Below, one piece after another: positions 1 to 8,088 of a stretch of DNA of 64,000 nucleotides. A program made the translations under genes and the position numbers. The stretch spans positions 1-64,000 of the forward strand of contig JAKVAQ010000006.1 of NCBI GenBank assembly GCA_022447665.1, in the 5' to 3' direction. Numbering within the stretch: the first letter of the stretch is position 1; every line of letters starts with the position of its first letter. The stretch is from Crocinitomicaceae bacterium (lineage in GTDB: Bacteria > Bacteroidota > Bacteroidia > Flavobacteriales_D > Crocinitomicaceae). A model generated the notes under the pieces. It did not search any database. It was not told the origin of the DNA and worked only from the letters and a program-made list of their open reading frames with translations.

Positions 1-146
1 ATTGGAGTTAATGGATACTAACATTAGCGCACTTAATGAAATAGTCGCGAAAAATAATAAGGGCTTCTTCATAGTTATTTCTGGTTTGCAATTACAATGT
101 ACTAAATATCAGAAGGAAAAATTTCACCTGAATAGGGTGAATACCC

Positions 147-154
147 TAACTTTG
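147..154 (+). promoter_or_regulatory. TAnnTTTG -7 promoter box before tadA
   Basis: TAACTTTG matches the Bacteroidota sigma-A -7 consensus TAnnTTTG exactly. No clear TTG -33 element lies at the usual distance. The box ends only four bases before the ATG at 159, so the mRNA would be leaderless or nearly so if this is the real promoter. Confidence 0.5.
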
Positions 155-158
155 CCAC

Positions 159-605
159 ATGATTGAGGTTCAGAATGATGAATACTTTATGCGTCAAGCA
201 CTTGTGCAAGCGCAAATGGCCTTTGAAAAAGATGAAATCCCGGTGGGTGTTGTAATTGTCGCCAAAAAACAAATAATTGCACGTGCTCATAACCTTACTG
301 AACAGTTGAATGATGTAACCGCTCATGCAGAAATGCAAGCAATTACTTCAGCGGCTGATTTTATAGGAGGAAAGTACCTAAAAGGCTGTACGATGTATGT
401 AACGTTAGAGCCATGTGTAATGTGCGCAGGCGCTCTATATTGGTCACAAATAGATCGTGTAGTTTATGCCTGTCCAGATGAAAAGCGTGGGGCTTTAAGT
501 GTAGGTCAAAACCTCTATCATCCAAAAACAAAAGTTGAACAAGGCCCGTTATTGAATGAATCGCAGGCTCTATTAAATGAGTTTTTTAAAAAACTAAGAA
601 AATAA
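159..605 (+). CDS. tadA: tRNA-specific adenosine deaminase TadA
   Basis: This cytosolic zinc enzyme deaminates adenosine 34 to inosine in tRNA-Arg(ACG), which is essential for decoding. The 148-residue product has the cytidine/adenosine deaminase zinc motifs: HAE at residues 56-58 (zinc His and catalytic Glu) and PCVMC at about 85-89 (two zinc Cys). The N-terminal stretch DEYFMRQAL and the later EIPVGVV are typical of TadA, which supports the ATG at 159 over the internal ATG at 189. The length is normal for the family. It stands alone, followed by a 46-base gap containing a 12-bp palindrome, and then the GLPGLI genes. A guanine-deaminase-like relative is the main alternative, but the motif spacing favours TadA. 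Confidence 0.93.
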   Translation: MIEVQNDEYFMRQALVQAQMAFEKDEIPVGVVIVAKKQIIARAHNLTEQLNDVTAHAEMQAITSAADFIGGKYLKGCTMYVTLEPCVMCAGALYWSQIDRVVYACPDEKRGALSVGQNLYHPKTKVEQGPLLNESQALLNEFFKKLRK

Positions 606-616
606 ATACGCGTATT
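605..616. promoter_or_regulatory. 12-bp perfect palindrome between tadA and the GLPGLI genes
   Basis: AATACGCGTATT overlaps the last base of the tadA stop codon. It is perfectly self-complementary and lies 36 bases before the ATG at 652, so it could be a small operator. No regulator can be assigned. Confidence 0.2.
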
Positions 617-651
617 AAACCTTTTTAAAATAGCATTGTCAAACCCACTTT

Positions 652-1419
652 ATGAAGCACATGAAAACTATTCTAGCGGTTATTTTCTTCACTCTTTTAA
701 CTGCGCAAGTGCAGGCGCAAATAACAGGTGAAGCCCTTTACACAACTACCATAAACATGCATATGGGTCTTCCAAATAATGAGAAGGGTCAACGCATGAA
801 AGAGTGGATTCCGGAATTCCAAGAGTTCAATACAAAGCTAATCTTTAGCACAACGCAAACCTTATATAAAAATATACATGAAGATGTTCCACCAGATTTG
901 GATGAGGAACAAAAGAAAAGCTATTGGATGAAAAGAAGAATGGCCCCACCAAACGATGTTATATTTTGCGATTTAGAAGAAGGAACAACTGTAGCTACCA
1001 AAGAATTCATGGATAAAACTTTTCTTATAAAAGACACCTTGAATCTAGCTTCTTGGAAAATAACGGGTGAACAGCAAGAGTTTGCAGGAATGAACTGTTT
1101 AAAGGCGTCTTACATTCCTGAAGAAGGAGATACTACAACAATAGATGTTTGGTTTACGCCAGAAATACCAATTTCTTCTGGGCCTGAAGGTTTTGGAGGC
1201 TTACCAGGTTTAATAGTTCACTTGAACATGAATGAAGGCCAAAAAATAATTGCCCTTACCAGTTTAATTCAACGCGAAATTGAAAAAGGAGAGATTGAAG
1301 AACCAACTAAAGGGAAAGTTATGACACTTGAGGAGTTCGAAGAGATGAGAAAGAAGAAAATGGAAGAGCGTAAGAAACAATGGGAAGGCAAAGGCGGATA
1401 CCGTGGAGGAAAACGTTAA
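652..1419 (+). CDS. GLPGLI family secreted protein (first copy)
   Basis: This 255-residue protein begins with a signal peptide (about residues 1-22, ending QVQAQ). It carries the family-defining motif GGLPGLI near residue 190, preceded by the usual WFTPEIPISSGPEGFGGLPG context. The function of GLPGLI proteins is unknown. They are exported and commonly sit beside TonB-dependent or related outer-membrane receptors, as here. The C-terminus is rich in Lys, Glu and Arg (residues about 215-255) and may be disordered. The gene lies in the same orientation as a second GLPGLI gene and a barrel protein, and probably forms one operon with them. A second Met three codons in leaves the exact start slightly open. 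Confidence 0.85.
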   Translation: MKHMKTILAVIFFTLLTAQVQAQITGEALYTTTINMHMGLPNNEKGQRMKEWIPEFQEFNTKLIFSTTQTLYKNIHEDVPPDLDEEQKKSYWMKRRMAPPNDVIFCDLEEGTTVATKEFMDKTFLIKDTLNLASWKITGEQQEFAGMNCLKASYIPEEGDTTTIDVWFTPEIPISSGPEGFGGLPGLIVHLNMNEGQKIIALTSLIQREIEKGEIEEPTKGKVMTLEEFEEMRKKKMEERKKQWEGKGGYRGGKR

Positions 1420-1478
1420 CCTTTTTTAACCTCGTTTAGATTTTCTTTAACCTTTAGAAGCTATAGTTTGAAATATGT

Positions 1479-1499
1479 TTGTGATGAACTAAATCACAA
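1479..1499. promoter_or_regulatory. Inverted repeat just upstream of the second GLPGLI start
   Basis: TTGTGAT and ATCACAA (7-bp arms, 7-base spacer) form a perfect inverted repeat four bases before the ATG at 1504. It resembles a Crp-type TGTGA/TCACA site, but the spacer is 9 bases instead of 6. It could therefore be an RNA hairpin near the start codon. Confidence 0.3.
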
Positions 1500-1503
1500 T
1501 AGA

Positions 1504-2265
1504 ATGAAGAACCTAAGTTTAATACTCGCATTATTATCAACCGTTTTTGGATTTGCCCAATCTGAAGGAGAGATTATTTATACCACAAAAATTGACATGT
1601 GGGCTGGATTACCAGATGATGAAAACGGCGCCATGATTCGTCAGTACATGCCACAATATCAAACCATGCAAAGTAGATTGTTGTTTAACGCAACTTCCTC
1701 TATTTATTCAAATGACATGGGAGAGAGTAAAAATGAACCAGATCTTAATAATACAGAAGAGGACAATGTTCAAATAGAAATTAGAATGGATAATCCATTG
1801 GAGATCATCTATTCAGATTTGGAAACAAACACGACTATTGAGCAGCGCGATTTAATGGACAAGAAATTTCTGATTAAAGACAGTATTCAAGCATCTAAAT
1901 GGAAAATTACGGCTGAAAGCAAAGAGGTATCTGGATATAACTGTTTAAAAGCGTTTTTAATCAATGATCAAGAAGATGAAATATTTGCCTGGTTTACACC
2001 GCAAATCCCCGTTTCAACAGGTCCCGGAGGAATGGGAGGTTTACCAGGACTAATTATGTATGTTAGCATGGATAGCGGAAGATATACCATTGCTGCAGAT
2101 AAGATCATCTTAAGAAAAATTGAAAAAGGAGAAATAGTCGCTCCTAAAAAAGGAAAAGAAATTACGCGTGCCAAGTTTGAGCGATTGGTAGAGAAGAAGC
2201 GCAAGCAACAAGAAAAAGAATATGGCGGAGAAGGCGGAATAATTATTCGCACGGAAGAACGCTAA
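1504..2265 (+). CDS. GLPGLI family secreted protein (second copy)
   Basis: This is a paralogue of the preceding gene. The best start is the ATG at 1504, which opens a clean signal peptide (MKNLSLILALLSTVFGFAQ). An upstream in-frame TTG at 1468 would add 12 polar residues and spoil it. The mature part aligns with its neighbour throughout: SEGEIIYTTKIDMWAGLP, IIYSDLETNTT, DLMDKKFLIKD, WFTPQIPVSTGPGGMGGLPGLI, and a basic/acidic tail. The biochemical role is unknown. The gene lies 14 bases before the outer-membrane barrel gene, so co-transcription is very likely. Confidence 0.85.
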   Translation: MKNLSLILALLSTVFGFAQSEGEIIYTTKIDMWAGLPDDENGAMIRQYMPQYQTMQSRLLFNATSSIYSNDMGESKNEPDLNNTEEDNVQIEIRMDNPLEIIYSDLETNTTIEQRDLMDKKFLIKDSIQASKWKITAESKEVSGYNCLKAFLINDQEDEIFAWFTPQIPVSTGPGGMGGLPGLIMYVSMDSGRYTIAADKIILRKIEKGEIVAPKKGKEITRAKFERLVEKKRKQQEKEYGGEGGIIIRTEER

Positions 2266-2279
2266 AACAACCCACATCC

Positions 2280-5006
2280 ATGAAAAACGGAATCTTATTA
2301 ATTGCCCTATTTATATCGGGCTTAAGCTTTGGACAGGCGAGTATTTATGGTAAATTGAATGACTCATTAAGTGGTCCAATTCCTGGCGCAAGTGTTATGC
2401 TAATTGGTGCACAAGATTCCATTTTAAAGTCCTTTGCGGTGACGGATGGAAATGGGATTTTCACCTTAAATAAAGTGAAACCAGGAAACTATATTTTAAA
2501 AGCTTCCTTTTTCGGATTTCAACCTTATTCTAAAAACGTAGATATTGCCGAGGGTCAAGAGGCATATGACGCCGGTGTAATTAATATGCAGCCAAAAGTA
2601 TTAGGAACCGTGACTGTTGATGCTCAATACATACCTATTGAAATTAAAGGAGACACTATTGAATACGATGCCCGGGCTTTTGAAGTGAAAGAGCAAGATA
2701 TGGTGGAAGACCTACTAGAACAGCTTCCTGGAGTTGAGGTTCAAGAAGATGGAAGTATTAAGGCGCAAGGAAAAGATGTAGAAAAAATTACCATTGATGG
2801 AGAAGAATTCTTTGCCAACGATCCTACAATTGCAACCAAAAACCTTCCTGCTAATGCAGTAGAAAAAGTTCAAGTTTTTGATGGTACCTCAGAAGAATCT
2901 GAATTTACGGGTGTAGATGATGGTGAAGAAACAACAACAATCAACATTAAGCTTAAAGAGGATCGAAAAAAGGGTTGGTTCGGAAACCTTGACCTGGCTG
3001 GAGGAATTGATATCCCGTATCAAAAGGGTGTTATACGCTACAAAGGAAAAGGGAATGTGCACTATTTCAAGAATAAATGGCAGGTTTCTTTAATTGGAAT
3101 GTCGAATAATGTGAATGAAACAGGTTTTAGTTTTGGGGATTATATGAGCTTTATGGGCGGTGCGCAAAACATGATGCGAAACGGAGGTTTTGACGGTGGC
3201 GTTGGAGGTTTTCCCCTTGCTGGAGGAGCCGATGATGGTTTTTTAAATACCCATTCTACAGGGGTTAATATTGGATTCAGACCTTCGAAACAAACAACGC
3301 TAACGTCTTCAATTTTCCTAAGCTCATTTGACAAAACTTATAGGAAGGAATTAGAAAGAACCACTTATTTCTCGGATTCTACTATTCAATCCAACGAAAT
3401 CAATGACCAAAATTCAAATAACCTTTCCAATAGAGCAGACTTAAAGTTTGAGCAACTTTTTGATAGTACACATAGATTAACATTTACCTTTTCAGGAAGA
3501 TGGAATCAAGCAGATTATTTTACTGGATCTTACCTTGAAAATTTTGATGGAAGAGACACCTTAGCGAATTCATTTAGTACAGATATTCGCCAAAGTAATT
3601 TCAATTATGAGGTTAGTGCTGGTCTTAAGTACAGAAAGAAATTCAATAAGGCTGGAAGGTTCACAGGTGGAGGAATTTCGTTTAGCCAAACTAATGCAGA
3701 TTTTACGACGAATTTGGACTATATAAATTCATTTTTTCTTGGAGGTGTGCCACTAACAAGTGAAGTGTATCAAAACCAATATAATGTTGAAAATACAGGT
3801 ATGATTAGTGGTAATTGGATGTATTCAGAGCCAATTTCAGATCGGATGTTATTACAGTTTCAGGTATCACATGTGAGAAACACTGAAGGGAGAGATCGTG
3901 ATGTTTTTGATGTTGTTTCTGATAATGAGGTGGCGAATTCATTCTTATCTGCCCAAGCTGATTATATCAACTTTACGAATAATGCTACCCTAACACACAA
4001 ATTTTTAGGGACTAAAGTGAACACTACGGTGAATGCTAAATTCCAAAACCTAAACTTGGCAGGTGACTCAATCTTTACAGAGAATAAGAGCTTCAATTTT
4101 ATTTTACCGAGTTTCCAAATGCGTTGGGATATCAATAAAAAAGCAGATATACGAATAAATTATAATACCAATGTAAATGCTCCATCTTTAAATCAACTTC
4201 AGCCTTTACCGGACAACACTAATCCAGCTGAGATCGTGCTAGGTAATACGGATCTTATTCCTGAATACCGTCATAACTTTAACCTCCGATTTAAGTCGTT
4301 CAATGAGTTTAACTTCACTTTCATTTTCGCCTCAATAGGAGGTAGTTTTACGCAAAACAATATCACTTATTCGCAGAGCATTAATGAGTTCTTTGTGCGT
4401 GAATTATTACCAGAAAACATAGGAAATGAAACCTCTTTAAATGGCTATTTAACTTATGGTTCTTCACTTTACCCTATTAAAACGAAGTTCAATATTTCAA
4501 ATACCGCTAATGTTTCAAATGGATTAATCAACTTAAACGGGGTTCAAGATCAGTATACTTCTTACTTTAATTCGGCACGAATTTCATTAGAGAACATAGG
4601 TAAAAAGGTAGTAAATCTACGTGGAGGATTTGGAGTAACTTATGGTAAAAACGTTTATCGCGAAAATGAGCTATTCAACAATAGTTATGTTAACTACGAT
4701 TACTATGTTGATTTTGAATTATTCTTGAAAGACCGTTGGGAATTTAGAGCAGACATGACCCATTATTTCTACCCTAGCTTCACAACAAATAACCAAATCA
4801 TGATTTTAAATACTTCATTAGGATTGAATCTACTAGAATCGAGAAAATTACAGGTTTTTGTTGCAGGATATGATCTATTAAATCAGAACACAGGAATCAA
4901 CCAATACTATGTACAAAACATTTACGAGCAAGAATTAACGCAAACACTTGCTAGATACGTAATGTTAGGAGTAAAATATTCATTCCAAAAGCTGTCTGCA
5001 AACTAG
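2280..5006 (+). CDS. Outer-membrane beta-barrel protein, TonB-receptor-like, with carboxypeptidase-regulatory domain
   Basis: The 908-residue protein has a signal peptide (to about residue 18), then a CarboxypepD_reg-like beta-sandwich (about 20-110), a plug-like region (about 120-225, including LLEQLPGVEVQEDGSI and the VEKVQVFDG stretch) and a long transmembrane barrel to the C-terminus. This is the architecture of the outer-membrane beta-barrel proteins related to TonB-dependent receptors in Bacteroidota. The substrate is unknown. Loops around residues 290-320 are Gly-rich. It follows two GLPGLI genes by 14 bases and is presumably their functional partner in the outer membrane. Its TAG stop falls in CTAG, shared with the stop of the convergent gene on the other strand. 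Confidence 0.87.
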   Translation: MKNGILLIALFISGLSFGQASIYGKLNDSLSGPIPGASVMLIGAQDSILKSFAVTDGNGIFTLNKVKPGNYILKASFFGFQPYSKNVDIAEGQEAYDAGVINMQPKVLGTVTVDAQYIPIEIKGDTIEYDARAFEVKEQDMVEDLLEQLPGVEVQEDGSIKAQGKDVEKITIDGEEFFANDPTIATKNLPANAVEKVQVFDGTSEESEFTGVDDGEETTTINIKLKEDRKKGWFGNLDLAGGIDIPYQKGVIRYKGKGNVHYFKNKWQVSLIGMSNNVNETGFSFGDYMSFMGGAQNMMRNGGFDGGVGGFPLAGGADDGFLNTHSTGVNIGFRPSKQTTLTSSIFLSSFDKTYRKELERTTYFSDSTIQSNEINDQNSNNLSNRADLKFEQLFDSTHRLTFTFSGRWNQADYFTGSYLENFDGRDTLANSFSTDIRQSNFNYEVSAGLKYRKKFNKAGRFTGGGISFSQTNADFTTNLDYINSFFLGGVPLTSEVYQNQYNVENTGMISGNWMYSEPISDRMLLQFQVSHVRNTEGRDRDVFDVVSDNEVANSFLSAQADYINFTNNATLTHKFLGTKVNTTVNAKFQNLNLAGDSIFTENKSFNFILPSFQMRWDINKKADIRINYNTNVNAPSLNQLQPLPDNTNPAEIVLGNTDLIPEYRHNFNLRFKSFNEFNFTFIFASIGGSFTQNNITYSQSINEFFVRELLPENIGNETSLNGYLTYGSSLYPIKTKFNISNTANVSNGLINLNGVQDQYTSYFNSARISLENIGKKVVNLRGGFGVTYGKNVYRENELFNNSYVNYDYYVDFELFLKDRWEFRADMTHYFYPSFTTNNQIMILNTSLGLNLLESRKLQVFVAGYDLLNQNTGINQYYVQNIYEQELTQTLARYVMLGVKYSFQKLSAN

Positions 5007-5515
5007 AAAAAGGTACTTCCTATAAATGTACCCATAACCACGCAGGAGAAGACAAAGACGAGGAATAAGAAAATGTATTTGGTACATCCAGAAAGCATTC
5101 CACCATTGAGAGCATCACTCAATTTATTGACTTGAGGATTATTGGGTAAATAAATGACTTCTCTCCCTTTAATTCGGCTTACCATTCCTGTTTCAAGCTC
5201 GTTCACGATTATTTTATCTGATCCTGAGATACTTTCTCCTCGCCTGGTTTTAAAAGTATAGTTCAACTTTACCATAGGGTTATTATTGATCCTCGTACCG
5301 GTTGATTTGTAGGCCGTGATATTTGCTATTGCCTTGGCTCCATGAAATTTAAGTTCATGAATTTGAGCAGGGTTATCTTTTTCTTTTACAATTCTCACTG
5401 AACGGAAGATCACGTAAACCAGAAGCAGAACAAAAAATTAAATTCCGCCTAGTAGGGGAACTGCTACATGTGTCTTCGTATTCATTAAACCCTCTAAACT
5501 TTCAACTGCTCCCAT
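5003..5515 (-). pseudogene. DUF3592-like membrane protein interrupted by an in-frame TAA
   Basis: The open part (GTG at 5413 to stop at 5003, 136 codons) begins in the middle of a hydrophobic segment. Reading further upstream in the same frame gives an ATG at 5515 and MGAVESLEGLMNTKTHVAVP, then LLGGI, a TAA at 5438-5440, then FFVLLLVYVIFRSV. The stop sits inside what would be the first transmembrane helix. The rest has a soluble beta-rich domain (about residues 60-140, with VIYLPNNPQ near its end) and a C-terminal helix, the layout of DUF3592-type proteins. It lies 23 bases after its upstream paralogue (5539-5946), in an apparent operon. Either the gene is inactive or it is expressed from the GTG without its first helix. 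Family assignment is tentative. Confidence 0.65.
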
Positions 5516-5538
5516 TCATAAATACACAAATAAGGCCA

Positions 5539-5946
5539 CTATGCACCTATAATTAAGAATTGAAATATTTTTACCGGAACATTGAACTTGTAAGTACTTC
5601 CCTCAATGCGAATAGGATTTTATGGGTGATCAGTAAGCACCAGGGAAATTCTATTGTCTTTCAAATAACGATTTTCCATGGGTTTAGAATCAATAAAAAT
5701 GAAAGATTGGGAAATCTGGGTACCCGCTAAATTTTCAAACGCCACCTTTATTTTTGTTCTCAACCTTTTTTTAGGAGAAGATTTAAAACTAGCATTGGAT
5801 TCTATAATTTTTCCTTCTCGATAAACTCCCGGAATATTTGCTAATTGCCTCTTTTTATAGGGCCGAATAGGGTCAATTTGCACCAGTTTCCAAAACCAGA
5901 AAACAACTATCATTGAAATAATTACAAGGCTGAAGATGGAGATCAT
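5539..5946 (-). pseudogene. DUF3592-like membrane protein interrupted by an in-frame TAA (paralogue)
   Basis: The first 108 codons from the ATG at 5946 encode an N-terminal transmembrane helix (IFSLVIISMIVVFWFW) and a beta-rich domain ending LVLTDHP, followed by TAA at 5620-5622. Beyond the stop the same frame continues with NPIRIEGSTYKFNV and a hydrophobic segment KIFQFLIIGA, to a natural TAG at 5539-5541. In the paralogue the matching place reads LPNNPQ, so the premature stop falls inside the conserved P-x-NP motif (CAA to TAA would restore Gln). The full frame ends 23 bases before the start of the neighbouring paralogue, as expected for an operon. Confidence 0.65.
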
Positions 5947-6019
5947 GCTCTAATATAGAACATAGTCTTTACAAATTCATGAAACCATAATTAACAATCT
6001 CAAGGTTTAGAGAAGATAC

Positions 6020-7324
6020 TTACATCTTTACTACTCTTTGAACAGAAGAGTTTCCATTTTCATCAATAACCTGAATCAAGTATATACCTTTATCATAATC
6101 GTAAAAATCAAGAGTTAGGCTGTAATCATTTAAATCGGAAATTTCATTAATGACCGAACCTGTATTTGAATAAACGATTACCCTAGAAATCCTAGTATTA
6201 GAATTTCCATTTACTGTTACATTATCCGTAGTTGGGTTAGGATAAACATTAAACTGAATATTGTTGACGGTCTTTTCTTCTGTTGATAGACCAAGATTAC
6301 AGTCTCCTACCAGCCTGGCTAAAAATTCCTCGCCGGCTTCACTTCCTGTGGTATTTATTCCAAAGGCAGTAATATTTGCAACTACTTCGGCGGATATAAT
6401 ACTTTCTGCAGCTTCGTAAAGGTATTTAGCATGTAAAGGATGATGTAACAAGTCATCACTCGGGTGAATGGCAGTGTTACCACTATTAATGTAAATAGCA
6501 GGGTCATCAGAGCTTAAATGGTATAACATATCTACATCCTGTCTGTATTGAATCAATTCAGGGTCATGCAAAATGTGATAATTGGAATCAATTCCTCCGT
6601 AAAAATCTGAGTACCTCTCAAAACCTAACAAGTTCACCATACTATCTACAGTGTAATTGCTTCCCATTCCGTCCCAGTCATTGAAAATGACACTCTCCCA
6701 TTTGTAAAGGTCATAGGTTGCTTGTCCGCCTATATAATAGACACCGCAGACTCTTGTTGATTCCCTTAAAACAGGATCAGAAGAGCTTGGTTCTGCCATA
6801 TCATCACGAGTAGCTAACCACATGCAAGTACCAGCACCAGCAGAACCACCCCTTAAACCTACTCTATGTTTATCAATAAATAAATCGTCTGCATGATAGC
6901 GCATAAATTGTAGCGATCTTTTCGAATCACTTAAGCATTTAATTACACCAACAGAGTCAACATATGTGGCTGTTTCTGGTGGAAGAATGCGGTAACCAAT
7001 TGTTGCAAAGGCAAATCCGTTTTCCAAATAATACTTCATAACCGCTTGCAAAGATGGATCTGTAAGAATCTGATCGCGCGAACCTCCTCTAAAACCACCT
7101 CCATGAATATGAATTATTAAAGGATAACTCTCAACTGTATCAGGCAGGAAAAGGTGAAAAGCTTGTTGACCAACATCAATTGTGTTGTACTCTATGTCCA
7201 GGGCATATACGGGATTCGTTGTGCCAACCCCATAACTTGCTGGAATTGGATTAAACGTTGGTGAAATTTGAGCATTATTTAAAAAACATGATAGAAATAA
7301 GATTAAGGCGAGAAGATTTTTCAT
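6020..7324 (-). CDS. Secreted alpha/beta-hydrolase (carboxylesterase type) with T9SS sorting domain
   Basis: This secreted esterase starts at the ATG at 7324, which opens a signal peptide (MKNLLALILFLSCFLNNAQ). An upstream ATG at 7348 would add eight residues and is less likely. The hydrolase part (about residues 40-320) has the oxyanion-hole motif HIHGGGFRGGS and the nucleophile elbow GGSAGAGTCMW, as in hormone-sensitive-lipase and carboxylesterase-B relatives. The last 80 residues are a T9SS type A sorting domain (FNVYPNPTTDNVTV to GIYLIQVIDENGNSSVQRVVK), so it is probably surface-attached or released through T9SS. It is homologous to the hydrolase at 17364-18572. It sits between broken genes but is itself intact. 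Confidence 0.85.
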   Translation of the reverse strand: MKNLLALILFLSCFLNNAQISPTFNPIPASYGVGTTNPVYALDIEYNTIDVGQQAFHLFLPDTVESYPLIIHIHGGGFRGGSRDQILTDPSLQAVMKYYLENGFAFATIGYRILPPETATYVDSVGVIKCLSDSKRSLQFMRYHADDLFIDKHRVGLRGGSAGAGTCMWLATRDDMAEPSSSDPVLRESTRVCGVYYIGGQATYDLYKWESVIFNDWDGMGSNYTVDSMVNLLGFERYSDFYGGIDSNYHILHDPELIQYRQDVDMLYHLSSDDPAIYINSGNTAIHPSDDLLHHPLHAKYLYEAAESIISAEVVANITAFGINTTGSEAGEEFLARLVGDCNLGLSTEEKTVNNIQFNVYPNPTTDNVTVNGNSNTRISRVIVYSNTGSVINEISDLNDYSLTLDFYDYDKGIYLIQVIDENGNSSVQRVVKM

Positions 7325-7393
7325 AAAATGAAGTTTTTGATAATTCAAATCTAAAGAGGTTGAGAGAGAAATAAATATTCATATGTATAGAAA

Positions 7394-7978
7394 TTAAGCA
7401 TTTAACCTCTTTTTTATTCGACTCAATGAATTTGGAGATATTCCAAGGTATGAAGCAAGGATTTTATTTGGAAGACGAGCAATCCATTCGGGATTATCAT
7501 CTATTATGCATTGATATCTTTCTTCGGGTTTCATTGTTATTAAACGAGATATTGTAGCATGGGCAAAAGAAAGACGATCAATTAAAATACCATTTATTAA
7601 AAGTTGAATAGAGGTAACATTTACTTGTGCTTTTATTAATTCATTGATATGTAACTTTACTAAAATGCTATTTTCTATGGTCTGAACCGCATAATTAGAA
7701 GGTATTTGTTTTAAATAGCTATCGTGAGATGTCAAAAACATTTCTTCAGTAAATAAATTACCCGTTATCTCAACACCCTTCGTAATATAAAAAAATCTAG
7801 CACTACCTTTAATAATGATATAGCAGTATTTCGCGTACTCACCGATTTCGATCAGTGTAGTTTTACTTTTTGCCTGGAACGGGTCTGAAAAGAGGTGTGC
7901 TCAGTATTCAAGTTCATTTTCGTTCATATTAACGTAACGTTTGATGACCTTTTTTATTAACTCCTTGCTCTTATTCAT
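7394..7978 (-). pseudogene. Crp/Fnr-family regulator interrupted by an in-frame TGA
   Basis: The open 3-prime part (ATG 7741 to 7394, 115 codons) covers the end of the cNMP-binding-like domain and a C-terminal helix-turn-helix (ILASYLGISPNSLSRIKKRL). The same frame extends upstream without further stops to an ATG at 7978 (MNKSKELIKKVIKRYVNMNE), apart from one TGA at 7901-7903. The text after it, AHLFSDPFQAKSKTTLIEIGE, is the usual start of the Crp/Fnr beta-roll. TGG to TGA would explain the lesion. The restored length (about 194 residues) is normal for the Bacteroidota Crp/Fnr group that often controls a neighbouring enzyme gene. It is probably inactive. The neighbouring esterase would be its obvious former target. 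Confidence 0.7.
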
Positions 7979-8088
7979 TTCTTTGGTTTCTTAATTTTAC
8001 GTAAAAAAATCCAACGGCCGGGCCATTTATTTTTCTTCAATATATTCTCCAGGAAAGCGATCCAATTAATTGAATTTATATTTGTTAC

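Noticed and set aside
2-165. Open plus-strand frame at the window edge that could be the end of an upstream gene
   Set aside because: Only 54 codons, with no recognisable motif, and it overlaps the tadA promoter and start. It may be chance, so it was not annotated.
7351-7412. AAAGAGGTT/AACCTCTTT complementarity around the end of the Crp/Fnr gene
   Set aside because: The loop of more than 40 bases and lack of a T-tract make a functional hairpin doubtful.
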